From Oscillospiraceae bacterium (GTDB lineage Bacteria; Bacillota; Clostridia; Oscillospirales; Ruminococcaceae): a stretch of DNA of 64,000 nt. This document shows, piece after piece, positions 33,333-43,927 of this stretch (positions within the stretch are counted from its first letter, which is position 1; every line of letters begins with the position of its first letter). Both the position numbers and the translations under genes were made by a program. The notes beneath the pieces were generated by a model. That model was not told the origin of the DNA. It searched no databases and saw nothing but the letters and a program-made list of their open reading frames with translations. Location of the stretch: the NCBI GenBank assembly GCA_017415165.1, contig JAFQIY010000069.1:1-64000 (forward strand). Direction: 5' to 3'.

Positions 33333-34280
33333 TCAGACGAATTTGTTTTCAAACCATACATCGTTCACTCTGAATTCTTTTCCATTGAGATATTCAAGGC
33401 ATCCGCTGTCTGTTTCAAAAGTGAATTTCAGCTTGTACGAATACAATGCCTGTGTCTTTATTTTATATTCCTTATTCACCTTATTTATTCCATATTTTCC
33501 GTCGCCCAACAGAGGACAGCCGATATGTGCCATATGTGCGCGTATCTGGTGTGTACGTCCCGTATCAAGCTTTATTTCAAGCAGGGCGAGGTTTTCCTTT
33601 GTTTTCAGCACCTTGTAGGTTGTAATGATAGTTTTATTTTTATCTGTTTTCCTGTCGGTAACCTTTACGGTGTTATCATCGGAATTTTTTTCAAGGTACG
33701 CTGTAATTGTATCCTTTTTCTTCGGCGGTACTCCGACTGTTACGCAAAGATAATACTTTTCAAGTTCCCTGTCCTTGATTTTCTGATTGAGGATACGGAG
33801 GGACTCTGCATTTTTTGCGGCGATTACAATTCCCCCTGTATTACGGTCAAGACGGTTGCACAGGGACGGGGCAAAGCTGTTTTCCTCCTCAGGCTTGTAC
33901 TCGCCTTTTTGGTACAGATAATGCTTGAGTCGGTTGATAAGGGTATCGACGGTATTTTCGTTGTCCTCGTGGACTACAAGTCCGTTTTTCTTGTCGATGA
34001 GGATAATATTTTCATCCTCGTACACAATATCAAGTATTGCAGGTGCTGCCATAAATTCAGTTTCCACTGCTGTATCAAAGAATTCGTCGTTTATGTACAT
34101 CTGCACGATATCGCCTGTCTGAAGCCTTGTTGATATTTCTGCACGCTTGCCGTTGATTTTGATACGCTTATTGCGTATGGCTTTATACATCATACTCTGC
34201 GGAAGCCTTGGGACGGACTTCTGTATGAACTTATCAAGGCGCTGATTTGCGTCGTTGGAATTGATAATAAACTCTTTCAC
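33333..34280 (-). CDS. RluA-family pseudouridine synthase
   Basis: A 315-residue enzyme with an N-terminal S4-like RNA-binding domain (RLDKFIQKSVPRLPQ, IRNKRIKING) and the RluA catalytic domain. The catalytic Asp is in LCNRLDRNTGGIV (about residue 140). LDTGRTHQIRAHMAHIG and PLLGDGKYG are typical. The start is GTG 34280. Target uridines in rRNA or tRNA cannot be decided. It is divergent from radC. Confidence 0.93.
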   Translation of the reverse strand: MKEFIINSNDANQRLDKFIQKSVPRLPQSMMYKAIRNKRIKINGKRAEISTRLQTGDIVQMYINDEFFDTAVETEFMAAPAILDIVYEDENIILIDKKNGLVVHEDNENTVDTLINRLKHYLYQKGEYKPEEENSFAPSLCNRLDRNTGGIVIAAKNAESLRILNQKIKDRELEKYYLCVTVGVPPKKKDTITAYLEKNSDDNTVKVTDRKTDKNKTIITTYKVLKTKENLALLEIKLDTGRTHQIRAHMAHIGCPLLGDGKYGINKVNKEYKIKTQALYSYKLKFTFETDSGCLEYLNGKEFRVNDVWFENKFV

Positions 34281-34360
34281 TAATTACACCACTCTATTGC
34301 TTGAAATTATAGTTAAATATACTAATTATCATTATAACACAAATTTTTTCAAAAAACATC

Positions 34361-34389
34361 TTTTCAAACAAAAAAATTTGTAGTATAAT
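34361..34389 (+). promoter_or_regulatory. Promoter of radC-uvrB
   Basis: TTTTCA (34361-34366) and TATAAT (34384-34389) are 17 bp apart; the -35 box is weak. No SOS-box-like palindrome is evident near it. Confidence 0.5.
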
Positions 34390-34432
34390 AATAGAAACGT
34401 TTGTTTTATAAATTTATAAGGAACTATTTGAA

Positions 34433-35125
34433 ATGGATAAAAAAGTAAATGTCCACGAGGGACACCGTGCAAGAATGAGAAAAAGATTCCGTGAAACAGG
34501 TTTTGATGGCTTCAACGAACACGAAGTTATTGAAATGCTTCTGTTTTACGCCTGTCCGAGAAAGGACACCAATGAGCTTGCGCACACGCTTATTGACCGA
34601 TTCGGCAGTATTGCGGGAATTATGGATGCTGATTACAACGAACTTACAGAGATTAAAAATATTACAGAGAATACTGCAACGCTGTTCAAAATGATACCTA
34701 AATTTCTTCCGCTTTATTATAATTCACGTCCTGAGGAGGCTGTATTTTCCAACAGCGATGCGCTGAAGAAAATGTTCTCGACATACTTTGTGGGACTTAC
34801 TCACGAAGAATTCAGGCTGGCTTGCTTTGACAACAATTTACATATGGTTTCCAACATTCTGATTTCTTCGGGTGCACCGTCCTCAACCACGGTAAACATA
34901 CGGAAAATTATTGAAGAAACGCTTCGCACAAAAGCTGCATTCACGGCTGTTGCACATAATCACCCTCAGGGTGACACGCTTGCTTCTGCTGAAGATATTG
35001 AGGCAACCAAACAAATTAATGCTGCTATGAGATTTATTGATGTTGAACTTATTGACCATATCATTGTTTCTGAGGATTGTTCAATTTCTCTCAGGCAGAT
35101 GGGTTACAAAACACTTTTTTCATAA
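34433..35125 (+). CDS. radC: RadC/JAB-domain protein
   Basis: A 230-residue protein. The N-terminal part is a helix-hairpin-helix-like region (VHEGHRARMRKRFRETG). The C-terminal JAMM domain has the metal motif AVAHNHPQGDTLASAED and IDHIIVSEDCSISLRQMGY. Despite the name, a repair role for RadC is doubtful. Its pairing with uvrB and uvrA here is suggestive only. The ATG lies after AAGGAAC. Confidence 0.9.
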   Translation: MDKKVNVHEGHRARMRKRFRETGFDGFNEHEVIEMLLFYACPRKDTNELAHTLIDRFGSIAGIMDADYNELTEIKNITENTATLFKMIPKFLPLYYNSRPEEAVFSNSDALKKMFSTYFVGLTHEEFRLACFDNNLHMVSNILISSGAPSSTTVNIRKIIEETLRTKAAFTAVAHNHPQGDTLASAEDIEATKQINAAMRFIDVELIDHIIVSEDCSISLRQMGYKTLFS

Positions 35126-35150
35126 CAGCTTTTGAAAGGCGGTTTGTTTT

Positions 35151-37154
35151 ATGGATAAATTCAAGCTTGTTTCAGAATATACTCCGTCAGGTGACCAGCC
35201 TGAGGCTATTGACAGTCTTGTTGAGGGTATCAACAAGGGGTTTAAGGAACAGACTTTGCTTGGTGTTACGGGCTCGGGTAAGACATTCACTATGGCTAAT
35301 GTTATTGCGAGGGTAAACAAACCTACCCTTGTGCTTGCTCACAACAAAATTCTTGCGGCACAGCTTTGCACGGAATTCAGAGAATTTTTTCCTGAAAATG
35401 CTGTTGAGTATTTTGTTTCATATTATGACTACTATCAGCCTGAAGCTTACGTACCTTCAACCGACAGCTACATTGAAAAGGACTCGGCGGTAAATGATGA
35501 GATTGACAAGCTTCGTCACTCGGCTACACTTGCGCTGGCGGAAAGACGTGATGTAATAATTGTTGCGTCGGTTTCCTGCATTTACTCGCTCGGCTCGCCT
35601 GATGATTACCGTACTAATGTTATTTCGCTCCGTCAGGGAATGGAGTTATCCCGTGAGGAGCTGCTGGCTAAGCTGGTTGGTATTCAGTATGAGCGAAACG
35701 ACGTTAATTTTATAAGAAACAAGTTCCGTGTGCGTGGTGACGTGGTTGAGATTTTCCCTGCGGGGTCAACGGAAAATGCTGTTCGCATTGAATTTTTCGG
35801 TGATGAAATTGACCGCATTACCGAATTCAAGGCACTGACGGGCGAGGTTATTGCCACGCTTGCACACACGGCAATTTATCCTGCTTCGCACTATGTTATT
35901 TCCCGTGACAAGATGCAGGACGCTATTGCTGAGCTTGAAGCTGAGCTTGATGAGCGTGTGAAATTCTTCAAGGACAACGACAAGCTGATTGAGGCACAGA
36001 GAATTGCACAGCGTACTAATTATGACATTGAAATGTTACAGGAAATCGGCTTCTGCAAGGGTATTGAGAACTATTCGAGAGTGCTTGCAAGACGTGCACC
36101 CGGAAGTATTCCCCTTACGCTGCTTGACCACTTCCCTGACGATTTTCTGCTTATTGTGGACGAAAGTCACGTTTCGCTGCCGCAGGTGCGTGCGATGAGT
36201 GCGGGCGACCGTGGGCGAAAGACTACACTGATTGATTACGGTTTCCGTTTGCCGTCGGCTTATGACAACAGACCGCTTACCTTTGATGAATTCTATGACA
36301 AGCTCAATCAGGCGGTATTTGTTTCGGCTACTCCCGGTCCGCTGGAGCGTGAGAAGTCGGCACAGATTGTTGAGCAGGTTATTCGTCCGACGGGACTTGT
36401 TGACCCTGAGATTATTGTCAAGCCTGTTGAGGGGCAGATTGAGGACTTGCTGTTTGAGATAAATGCAAGGGTTGCGAAAAATGAGCGTGTACTTGTTACT
36501 ACACTGACTAAGAAGATGGCGGAAGACCTTACGGCTTACCTTGAAAAGATGGAAGTAAAGGTGCGTTATCTGCACTATGACATTGACACGATTGAGCGTA
36601 TGGAGATTATCCGTGACCTGCGACTTGGTGAGTTTGATGTGCTGGTTGGTATCAACCTGCTTCGTGAGGGTCTGGACATTCCTGAGGTTTCGCTGGTTGC
36701 TATTCTTGATGCTGACAAGGAAGGTTTTCTGCGTTCGGAAAGCTCGCTTATTCAGACGATTGGACGTGCGGCGAGAAATGCGAACGGTCAGGTTATTATG
36801 TATGCGGACTCGGTTACACGTTCTATGGAAAATGCGATTATGGAAACGGAGCGCCGCCGCAAAATTCAGATGGATTACAACGAGAAGCACGGAATTGTTC
36901 CGCAGACGATTATCAAGGACGTTCGTGATGTAATTGAAATTTCCACGAAGGCTGACACGGACAGCAAGACCGCAAAGGCTAAGCAGAAGCGCCTGACGCC
37001 TGAGGAACGTGAGGAAATGATTAAGAAGCTGACCGAAGAAATGAAGAATGCGGCGAAAATTCTTGAGTTTGAGCACGCGGCTTATCTGCGTGACAAGATT
37101 AACGAGCTGAAAGAATATCAGCACAAGGGCAAGAAGGTATTTAACAGAAAGTAG
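35151..37154 (+). CDS. uvrB: Excinuclease ABC subunit B
   Basis: A 667-residue helicase-like subunit of nucleotide excision repair. Walker A is [14 protein letters not shown], the beta-hairpin region has [21 protein letters not shown], and helicase motifs include [24 protein letters not shown] and [21 protein letters not shown] with [11 protein letters not shown]-terminal UVR motif near the end ([17 protein letters not shown]) binds UvrC. The ATG follows GAAAGGCGG. uvrA is downstream but separated by three accessory reading frames. Confidence 0.98.
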   Translation: MDKFKLVSEYTPSGDQPEAIDSLVEGINKGFKEQTLLGVTGSGKTFTMANVIARVNKPTLVLAHNKILAAQLCTEFREFFPENAVEYFVSYYDYYQPEAYVPSTDSYIEKDSAVNDEIDKLRHSATLALAERRDVIIVASVSCIYSLGSPDDYRTNVISLRQGMELSREELLAKLVGIQYERNDVNFIRNKFRVRGDVVEIFPAGSTENAVRIEFFGDEIDRITEFKALTGEVIATLAHTAIYPASHYVISRDKMQDAIAELEAELDERVKFFKDNDKLIEAQRIAQRTNYDIEMLQEIGFCKGIENYSRVLARRAPGSIPLTLLDHFPDDFLLIVDESHVSLPQVRAMSAGDRGRKTTLIDYGFRLPSAYDNRPLTFDEFYDKLNQAVFVSATPGPLEREKSAQIVEQVIRPTGLVDPEIIVKPVEGQIEDLLFEINARVAKNERVLVTTLTKKMAEDLTAYLEKMEVKVRYLHYDIDTIERMEIIRDLRLGEFDVLVGINLLREGLDIPEVSLVAILDADKEGFLRSESSLIQTIGRAARNANGQVIMYADSVTRSMENAIMETERRRKIQMDYNEKHGIVPQTIIKDVRDVIEISTKADTDSKTAKAKQKRLTPEEREEMIKKLTEEMKNAAKILEFEHAAYLRDKINELKEYQHKGKKVFNRK

Positions 37155-37171
37155 GACGTGGAGGTATTTTT

Positions 37172-38239
37172 ATGACGAATATTTTATTGAAGGCTTTGTT
37201 TATCCTGCTGGTTATGGTACTGCTTTGCAGACCATATATCGGCTGGGTGAAAAGTTGTTCTAAAAAAGTCATACCGATATTAACTGGTATTTTTGCCCTT
37301 GCCATATCGCCTATAATGGTTATTTTCCTGACATTGTTTGAGGTTCTTTTCTGCTTGTCAGTTGTTGTGCTATTGTTTTTATTCAGAAAACACATATCGA
37401 ACTTTATGAAAAAAATATTGAGTAAGAAATTCGGTAAACTTTTAGCAACAGGCTCGGTGTTTTTGTTCGTATTTGTTTTATGGTTTGGACTTGCTGTATT
37501 TTACCGAACAGATATCGGTATGCCGATAGGCGTTCAGAATTATCTTTTCCATAAATATCACGAAGAATTTGACGTAAACGGCTTTTTCGGGGCAACAATA
37601 GCGGGTCACCCCACAAACCAACTTACCTGCTGTCCGAAAGATGGTAACCCAACCACAGACGCATTTAACGTAGTCAGAAAAAACACTTTTTCAATCGGAA
37701 GCAGACGTTTTGCAAGCGATAATTATTATGGAATAATAATTCGTGATGATTATGAGAAATATGTTTCTGATATTGTATCAAAATATTTTGATGAGTTTAA
37801 GGTGTTTGTGCGATTTGAATTTAGTGGTTTAAGCAATACAAAATATATGTCAGATGAATTTGATAAAAACACTTCTTTGGAAGATTTCTTTAATTATCAA
37901 AAAAATAGTGATAATATTCGTGCGTGTAACTATGCAAGTATAGATATTTTTTTAAAAGAACAACCAGCTTTTAGAGATAAAGATAATGTAATAAAAAAAA
38001 TACAATCATTTTGCAGTGATTTGCAAAACAAATTAATATATGTGAATGTTGATTTTGCAGTATTTGATAAAGACTCAAAATACAATTATGATTCTTTAAC
38101 AGTTGATACTTATTATGCTTGGAATAATCCCAATAATTGGGATTATTCGCCGCAATATATTACTTTTGGACTTAATCATAAATCTGAAATAATATATTTT
38201 GTAGTTGATGAACAGTTTTTTATTTTAAAGGAGAAATAA
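37172..38239 (+). CDS. Membrane-anchored protein of unknown function, AT-rich
   Basis: A 355-residue protein. Three hydrophobic helices occupy roughly residues 1-110 (starting TNILLKALFILLVMVLL, ending WFGLAVFY). The remaining 240 residues are an extracellular or cytosolic domain with many Asn, Tyr and Asp, and a short Cys pair at TCCPKDG. Its 3' half is far richer in A/T and uses rare codons compared with uvrB and uvrA. I do not recognise the family. It appears to be an accessory insertion between uvrB and uvrA. Confidence 0.7.
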   Translation: MTNILLKALFILLVMVLLCRPYIGWVKSCSKKVIPILTGIFALAISPIMVIFLTLFEVLFCLSVVVLLFLFRKHISNFMKKILSKKFGKLLATGSVFLFVFVLWFGLAVFYRTDIGMPIGVQNYLFHKYHEEFDVNGFFGATIAGHPTNQLTCCPKDGNPTTDAFNVVRKNTFSIGSRRFASDNYYGIIIRDDYEKYVSDIVSKYFDEFKVFVRFEFSGLSNTKYMSDEFDKNTSLEDFFNYQKNSDNIRACNYASIDIFLKEQPAFRDKDNVIKKIQSFCSDLQNKLIYVNVDFAVFDKDSKYNYDSLTVDTYYAWNNPNNWDYSPQYITFGLNHKSEIIYFVVDEQFFILKEK

Positions 38240-38240
38240 T

Positions 38241-38312
38241 ATGTCACTCACAAATGAACAGTTAATACTTTTGGATAATTTAATTTATTTGGATTACATT
38301 GATAATACATAA
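38241..38312 (+). pseudogene. 23-codon remnant or small ORF
   Basis: ATG at 38241, 8 nt after AAAGGAG, runs MSLTNEQLILLDNLIYLDYI and three more residues to a stop. The strong ribosome site and good N-terminal start, ending abruptly, suggest the 5' end of a gene whose remainder has been lost, or a real micropeptide. Confidence 0.45.
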
Positions 38313-38324
38313 CGGAGAATAAAT

Positions 38325-38963
38325 ATGGCTTTTGACTTTAAAAAGGAATACAAGGAATTTTATATGCCGAAGAACAAGCCTGAAATTGTTACTGTGCCGA
38401 AGATGAATTACATTGCGGTACGGGGCAAGGGCAATCCGAATGTTGAGGGTGGCGCTTATCAGCAGGCTATCGGCATACTTTACGCGGTTGCGTACACAAT
38501 AAAGATGAGCTACAAGGGCTCCCACAGAATAGAGGGATTTTTTGAGTATGTTGTTCCGCCGCTGGAGGGTTTCTGGTGGCAGGATGATGTTTGCGGGGTT
38601 GATTACTCGGACAAGGACTCTTTCAACTGGATTTCTGTTATCCGCTTGCCTGATTTTGTTACGGAAGATGATTTCAGATGGGCGGTTGAGGAAGCGAGTA
38701 GGAAAAAGAAGCTGGACTGCTCCTCGGCGGAGTTTTTCGTGGTTGATGAGGGGTTATGCGTGCAGATTATGCATAATGGGCCGTTTGATGATGAGCCTGC
38801 GACGGTTGCGATTATGGACGGATATCTGAAAGAGAATGGTTACGAGAATGATATAAATGATACACGCTTGCACCACGAGATATATTTGTCGGACGCAAGA
38901 CGTGTTGCTCCTGAAAAGTGGAAGACGGTTATCCGTCACCCCATAAGGAAAATCAAGGACTGA
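38325..38963 (+). CDS. GyrI-like small-molecule-binding domain protein
   Basis: A 212-residue protein of the GyrI-like / AraC effector-binding superfamily (SHS2 fold). Features are [22 protein letters not shown] at the N-terminus and [27 protein letters not shown] with the conserved DEP, and [26 protein letters not shown] at the end, which is typical of stand-alone members. These bind or hydrolyse small molecules and can inhibit gyrase; its ligand is unknown. It precedes uvrA by 14 nt. Confidence 0.85.
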   Translation: MAFDFKKEYKEFYMPKNKPEIVTVPKMNYIAVRGKGNPNVEGGAYQQAIGILYAVAYTIKMSYKGSHRIEGFFEYVVPPLEGFWWQDDVCGVDYSDKDSFNWISVIRLPDFVTEDDFRWAVEEASRKKKLDCSSAEFFVVDEGLCVQIMHNGPFDDEPATVAIMDGYLKENGYENDINDTRLHHEIYLSDARRVAPEKWKTVIRHPIRKIKD

Positions 38964-38976
38964 AAGGAAGTTCAGA

Positions 38977-41805
38977 ATGGCGATTGATAAAATTATTATT
39001 AAGGGTGCCCGTGAGCACAACCTTAAAAATGTGGACATAGAAATCCCCCGTGACAAGCTTGTTGTTATGACGGGGTTGTCGGGGTCGGGCAAGTCCTCAC
39101 TTGCGTTTGACACGATTTATGCTGACGGTCAGAGGCGCTATGTGGAAAGTCTTTCTTCCTATGCGAGAATGTTCCTTGGACAGATGGAAAAGCCTGACGT
39201 GGACAGCATTGAGGGACTTTCCCCTGCTATTTCCATTGACCAGAAAACCACGTCGAAAAATCCACGTTCAACAGTTGGTACGGTTACTGAGATTTACGAC
39301 TACTTGCGTTTGCTTTATGCGAGAATCGGTATTCCGCACTGTCCTGTTTGCGGACGTGAAATCAAGCAGCAGACGGTTGACCAGATTGTTGATAAGATTA
39401 TGGAATTACCGCAGGGCACGAAAATTCAGCTGCTTGCGCCTGTTATACGTGGGCGTAAAGGTGAGCACGTCAAGGAGATTGAACACGCTCGCAAGGCGGG
39501 TTATGTTCGTATTCGTGCAGATGGTATAATTTACGACCTTTCGGAAGAAATCAAGCTTGAAAAGAACAAGAAGCACAGCATTGAAATTGTTATTGACCGA
39601 CTTGTTATCAAGGAAGGTATTGAGAGCCGTCTTGGTGACAGCGTGGAGACGGTTGCGACTATTTCGGGCGGGCTTGTAATTGTTGATGTTATTGACGGTG
39701 AGGAAATGCTGTTCTCGCAGAATTATGCGTGTCCTGAACACAACATTTCCATTGAGGAGCTTTCTCCGAGAATGTTCTCGTTCAACAATCCGTTCGGTGC
39801 TTGTGATAAGTGTACTGGTTTAGGCGTGTTCCGTAAAATTGACCCTGACCTGATTATTCCGAACAAGGAGTTGTCAATAAGGCAAGGTGCTGTAAAGGCG
39901 ATGGGTTGGGCTACTACTGACGAGAACTCAATTGCGATGATGTATTTCAAGGGCATCGGGCAGTATTACGGCGTTTCACTTGACACGCCTGTAAAGGATT
40001 TGCCTGACGAGGTTATTGATGCTATTATGTACGGCACGAACGGCATAAAGCTAAAGCTTCATCGTGCTACGGAATACGGTGGCGGTGTTTATTATCAGCC
40101 GTTTGAGGGAATTATTCCGAATATGGAGAGGCGTTACCGTGAAACGAATTCCGAGTTCAGCAAGAACGAGATTGAGGAGTGTATGACGGAAAGTCCGTGT
40201 CCTGATTGTCACGGTCAGAGGCTGAAAAAGGAAAGTCTTGCTGTTACGGTTGGCGGAAAGAACATTTCGGAAATCAGCGACCTTTCGGTTATTGACTGCA
40301 TCGAATTCATCAACAGCCTTGAACTTACTGAACGTGAGCAGATGATAAGCGGACAGATTATCAAGGAAATCAATTCTCGTCTTGGTTTCTTACGCAGCGT
40401 GGGACTTGAATATCTTACGCTGTCCCGTGCTTCGGGTACGCTCAGCGGCGGCGAGAGTCAGCGTATCAGGCTTGCTACGCAGATTGGTTCTTCCCTTATG
40501 GGTGTATTGTACATTCTTGATGAACCGTCAATCGGCTTGCATCAGCGTGACAATGACAAGCTGATTGCTACGCTGAAAAGGCTTCGTGACCTTGGCAACA
40601 CGCTGATTGTTGTTGAACACGATGAGGACACAATGTACAGTGCGGACTATATTGTTGATATTGGTCCTTATGCGGGAATTCACGGCGGCGAGATTGTTTG
40701 CTCGGGTACGGTTGAGGACATCAAGGCTTGTGAGCGTTCTATCACAGGACAGTATCTCAGCGGCAAGAGGTTTATTCCTGTGCCTGAAACACGCAGGACG
40801 GGCAACGGTCTGACACTTGACATTATCGGTGCGCAGGAACATAATCTGAAAAATATTGATGTTTCCATACCGCTTGGTACTTTCACTTGTGTAACGGGTG
40901 TTTCAGGGTCGGGCAAGTCCTCGCTGGTAAACGAGATTATTTACAAGAACCTTGCGGGCAGGCTGAATCGTGCGAAAATTCGTCCTGGCAAGTTTGAGCG
41001 TATGGACGGAATTGACAATCTTGACAAGGTTATTGCTATTGACCAGTCACCTATCGGGCGTACTCCGCGTTCTAATCCTGCTACTTACACGGGATTGTTT
41101 ACGGATATCCGTGACCTTTTTGCAAGCACGAACGAGGCAAAGATGAAGGGTTACAACAGCGGACGTTTCTCCTTCAACGTAAAGGGCGGACGCTGTGAAG
41201 CCTGCGAGGGTGACGGTATTATTAAGATTGAAATGCACTTCCTGCCTGATATTTATGTGCCTTGTGAGGTCTGCAAGGGACACCGCTACAACCGTGAAAC
41301 TCTTGATGTTCACTACAAGGGCAAGTCGATTTATGATGTGCTGGAAATGACGGTTGATGAGGGTGTTGAATTCTTTGCAAATATTCCTAAGCTGGCAAGA
41401 AAACTTCAGACGCTTCAGGATGTTGGTCTTGGATACATCAAAATCGGACAGCCAGCTACTACCCTTTCGGGCGGTGAGGCACAGAGAGTCAAGCTTGCTA
41501 CGGAGCTTTCAAAACGTGCAACTGGACGGACGATTTACATTCTTGACGAGCCTACGACGGGTCTGCACACGGCTGACGTGCACAAGCTGACGGACGTACT
41601 TCAGAAGCTTGTTGACACGGGCAACACGGTGCTGGTTATCGAGCATAATCTTGACGTTATCAAGAGTGCGGATTACATCATTGACCTTGGTCCTGAGGGC
41701 GGCGAAAAGGGCGGCACGCTTGTGAAGTGCGGCACACCTGAGGAAATTGTGGCTTGTAAGGAATCTTACACAGGACAGTATCTGAGGAAGATGCTGGAGA
41801 AGTGA
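38977..41805 (+). CDS. uvrA: Excinuclease ABC subunit A
   Basis: A 942-residue ABC-type ATPase of nucleotide excision repair. First P-loop [18 protein letters not shown], first zinc Cys pair CPVCGRE and [12 protein letters not shown], signature [19 protein letters not shown]; second P-loop [17 protein letters not shown], zinc finger [29 protein letters not shown], signature [16 protein letters not shown]. Both ATPase halves are complete. The ATG follows GAAAGGAAG. Confidence 0.98.
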   Translation: MAIDKIIIKGAREHNLKNVDIEIPRDKLVVMTGLSGSGKSSLAFDTIYADGQRRYVESLSSYARMFLGQMEKPDVDSIEGLSPAISIDQKTTSKNPRSTVGTVTEIYDYLRLLYARIGIPHCPVCGREIKQQTVDQIVDKIMELPQGTKIQLLAPVIRGRKGEHVKEIEHARKAGYVRIRADGIIYDLSEEIKLEKNKKHSIEIVIDRLVIKEGIESRLGDSVETVATISGGLVIVDVIDGEEMLFSQNYACPEHNISIEELSPRMFSFNNPFGACDKCTGLGVFRKIDPDLIIPNKELSIRQGAVKAMGWATTDENSIAMMYFKGIGQYYGVSLDTPVKDLPDEVIDAIMYGTNGIKLKLHRATEYGGGVYYQPFEGIIPNMERRYRETNSEFSKNEIEECMTESPCPDCHGQRLKKESLAVTVGGKNISEISDLSVIDCIEFINSLELTEREQMISGQIIKEINSRLGFLRSVGLEYLTLSRASGTLSGGESQRIRLATQIGSSLMGVLYILDEPSIGLHQRDNDKLIATLKRLRDLGNTLIVVEHDEDTMYSADYIVDIGPYAGIHGGEIVCSGTVEDIKACERSITGQYLSGKRFIPVPETRRTGNGLTLDIIGAQEHNLKNIDVSIPLGTFTCVTGVSGSGKSSLVNEIIYKNLAGRLNRAKIRPGKFERMDGIDNLDKVIAIDQSPIGRTPRSNPATYTGLFTDIRDLFASTNEAKMKGYNSGRFSFNVKGGRCEACEGDGIIKIEMHFLPDIYVPCEVCKGHRYNRETLDVHYKGKSIYDVLEMTVDEGVEFFANIPKLARKLQTLQDVGLGYIKIGQPATTLSGGEAQRVKLATELSKRATGRTIYILDEPTTGLHTADVHKLTDVLQKLVDTGNTVLVIEHNLDVIKSADYIIDLGPEGGEKGGTLVKCGTPEEIVACKESYTGQYLRKMLEK

Positions 41806-41828
41806 GCTGCTGAAAGTGAGGACATAAA

Positions 41829-42200
41829 ATGAGTGAAATTGAAAGATTTGACGTTAATGAGGATTGGGCACACAGTGGAATAATCAAGGCTGGAAATTTG
41901 TATTTTATCGGGTACTGTGCAGGCAATGTGGGGCAACCTGTTGAGTTGCAGATAAACGGTGCATTTGACCAAATGGAACAAAGGCTGAAAATGGTTGGTC
42001 TTGGACTTGAAAATGTTGTTCAGATGGATTGCTTATTCAGAGATGTATGGAATATTCCGATAATGGAAAAGGTTATCAAAGAACGTTTCAACGGTAAATA
42101 TCCAGTCAGAAAATCTATTCAGACAGAATTTGCACACAAGGGCGGCGAAGATGGTTTGATGTTTCAGGTGGATGGGATTGCGTATTCTGAAAAGGAGTGA
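41829..42200 (+). CDS. RidA-family (YjgF) protein
   Basis: A 123-residue protein. YFIGYCAGNVGQPVELQINGAFDQMEQRLKMVGLGLENVVQMD gives the RidA beta-sheet core, and YPVRKSIQTEF keeps the conserved Arg that contacts the imine substrate in RidA, although the surrounding sequence is divergent. RidA deaminates reactive enamines; substrate here uncertain. It is 24 nt after uvrA and overlaps no other gene. Confidence 0.8.
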   Translation: MSEIERFDVNEDWAHSGIIKAGNLYFIGYCAGNVGQPVELQINGAFDQMEQRLKMVGLGLENVVQMDCLFRDVWNIPIMEKVIKERFNGKYPVRKSIQTEFAHKGGEDGLMFQVDGIAYSEKE

Positions 42201-42205
42201 CAGCT

Positions 42206-42556
42206 ATGAAAAAGTGGTATGACGAAGAATACGAATTTGAAATCAAAGTTACGGGATTTATGAATGGCAACAAAACAGAAAATTACTGCCGAAACGGTGA
42301 AGAAATCGGTGACATATATACTTGCACTTACGGCTGTCCTGTGAATAAGGACGGTTATGGAATTTGCAGCAAGGCTATGACTGTTCTGTTTCCGATTATG
42401 GAAGCGGTCAGAAGCGGCGGAGATTTGCGGAACATTGGCGGTGATGGTCAATACAGCAAGACGGTTGTTTGTCCTGACGGATGCGTTATGTTTCGTCTGA
42501 CAGCTAAACCGCTTGGAAATGAAAATTTCCATACTGGTGGGTATTGGAAAGGGTAA
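42206..42556 (+). CDS. TIGR04076-like Cys-rich protein
   Basis: A 116-residue protein with a Cys pattern (NYCRNGEEIG, TYGCPVNKDGYGICS, VCPDGCVMF) typical of the TIGR04076 group of unknown role. No enzyme motif is evident. The ATG 42206 follows AAAAGGAG; the in-frame GTG at 42197 overlaps the previous stop. A strong terminator follows. Confidence 0.8.
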   Translation: MKKWYDEEYEFEIKVTGFMNGNKTENYCRNGEEIGDIYTCTYGCPVNKDGYGICSKAMTVLFPIMEAVRSGGDLRNIGGDGQYSKTVVCPDGCVMFRLTAKPLGNENFHTGGYWKG

Positions 42557-42561
42557 ATGAG

Positions 42562-42596
42562 AAAGCCTGAGAAGAGATTTTCTTCTCAGGCTTTTA
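42562..42596. terminator. Bidirectional terminator after the uvrA operon
   Basis: AAAGCCTGAGAAG pairs perfectly with CTTCTCAGGCTTT, with TTTTATT after it. It sits between convergent transcription units. Confidence 0.85.
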
Positions 42597-43058
42597 TTAA
42601 TCCCACCACGCACTGAATAAATTTTGATTATCATTAAGTACACATTTTTCTGAAAAATCTGATAAAGTTCCATCATCATTTATGAAATGATAGCTTTTAT
42701 CAACCGTAAAATCACATACATCTGTTGGAAATGTATCTTCTCCTGACTTTTCAAATTCATCATTTATTTCAGAATCAGATAATACAGTTTTAATGATTAT
42801 TGAATCTGAATAAATAAAATCAATATTCCCTTTCTCGCCATCACAACCGTACATTTCAATAAAAAATTCTGCATTTTCATCTTTTAACTTTATGGCTTCA
42901 ATTGCTTTGATAACGAATTGTTTATCTCCTTCCCAAAACTGAGTAAAATCATCTGATAAAAAGTTCATAGCATCAAACACAATCGTTTCCGAAAAGTTAT
43001 GTTTTTCTTCACAGCTTTTATAAAAATCAATAGCAATATTTTTTGAAGCTTCTGTCAT
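42597..43058 (-). CDS. Hypothetical acidic protein, 153 residues
   Basis: The start ATG 43058 follows AGGAGATG. The protein is acidic (many Asp/Glu), with a central WEGDKQFVIKAIEAIKLKDENAEFF and a C-terminal FSAWWD. No signal or membrane segment. It is the last of three small, AT-rich, acidic genes on this strand. Small acidic proteins in such tandem sets are often immunity proteins of polymorphic toxins, but no toxin is present; this is only an analogy. Confidence 0.6.
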   Translation of the reverse strand: MTEASKNIAIDFYKSCEEKHNFSETIVFDAMNFLSDDFTQFWEGDKQFVIKAIEAIKLKDENAEFFIEMYGCDGEKGNIDFIYSDSIIIKTVLSDSEINDEFEKSGEDTFPTDVCDFTVDKSYHFINDDGTLSDFSEKCVLNDNQNLFSAWWD

Positions 43059-43080
43059 ATTTTCATCTCCTAAATAAAAT

Positions 43081-43362
43081 TTACCAAGTATAAAAAATAG
43101 CAGCAATTCCATTCTCACAGGCTTCATCGTAACATTCCAATGAATCAGGTTCATCAATGTATAACTCTCTTTTTGCAATAAATGAATCTTTAACTTTTAT
43201 TGACTGCCAATTTTCATTATCAATATATTCCATTGCCTCTTTCAAAGCAGTTTCATATTCATTTGCCTTTACCCAAAAGTTAATATACGCACCATCGACT
43301 TCTTCACGTTCGTCATTATCTTCATTTGGGACAGCTTCTATCATTAAATAATATATATTCAT
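43081..43362 (-). CDS. Hypothetical acidic protein, 93 residues
   Basis: The protein is very acidic (about a quarter Glu/Asp), e.g. EAVPNEDNDEREEVDG. AYINFWVKANEYETALKEAMEYI and ENWQSIKVKDSFIA form a likely alpha/beta fold, and the C-terminus is Cys/Trp-containing (ACENGIAAIFYTW). The ATG 43362 follows GGAGTG at long spacing. Function unknown; the context is the same small-gene cluster. Confidence 0.6.
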   Translation of the reverse strand: MNIYYLMIEAVPNEDNDEREEVDGAYINFWVKANEYETALKEAMEYIDNENWQSIKVKDSFIAKRELYIDEPDSLECYDEACENGIAAIFYTW

Positions 43363-43437
43363 AATTCATTTGCACTCCAAATCGTTGATGACAAAATTAT
43401 GTTTTGTATTCTAATTATTTTATATCAAGTATAATGA

Positions 43438-43866
43438 TTACACATACTCAAAAAATTCCAAATGATACTGACGGATATATCTGATTATTCTATCAATGAG
43501 TTCTTCATCTCCATACTGATAAAACCGAGCATCGAATTCATCAAAAGAATCAACATCTACTTCAACATCAGTTGGTATATCTTCTAAAATCTTTATGTAT
43601 TTATCCGACACAGAAATTTCTTTTAATGCAGCAATAACATCGGAAAAACTGATATATTTTCCGTACAATTCCAAAAAGCTCATATGTCCGTCACCCATTA
43701 CTTCGGAAGAATAATTAAATGCTGTAATTACTATTTTTTGCTTTTCTGACAATGTATTAAAAATAGTTGCTTCGTAAGGAATTATTTTTCTAATAAAGCA
43801 CATAAAATTTTCCCATAATATTTCGTCATTGTCCAAATTAAATTTTTCAGTTGCGTATTTTAACAT
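43438..43866 (-). CDS. Hypothetical protein, 142 residues (possibly DUF4375-like)
   Basis: A helical, acidic protein. A segment ITAFNYSSEVMGDGHMSFLELYG recalls the DUF4375/DMP19-type fold, but this is a weak resemblance by eye. AT-rich. The ATG 43866 is 14 nt from a hisA-like 3' end copy (see repeats). Function unknown. Confidence 0.55.
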   Translation of the reverse strand: MLKYATEKFNLDNDEILWENFMCFIRKIIPYEATIFNTLSEKQKIVITAFNYSSEVMGDGHMSFLELYGKYISFSDVIAALKEISVSDKYIKILEDIPTDVEVDVDSFDEFDARFYQYGDEELIDRIIRYIRQYHLEFFEYV

Positions 43867-43901
43867 AACTTATTCACCGCACTTATATCGTGTTTTACTT
43901 A

Positions 43902-43927
43902 TACTCGCAAATTCTCTCAAAATCAAG
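43902..43927. repeat. Direct repeat copy 1: distal copy of the hisA 3' end
   Basis: These 26 bp are identical to 45590-45615. On the minus strand they read CTTGATTTTGAG onward in the hisA frame: LDFERICEY followed by Lys and a TAA stop. So an intact hisA C-terminus is encoded here too. The peptidase stop codon lies inside this copy. Confidence 0.85.

Noticed and set aside
36036..37124. Long open frame opposite uvrB (362 codons)
   Set aside because: Fully antisense to conserved uvrB motifs; low-complexity Leu/Asn/Arg translation with no ribosome site.
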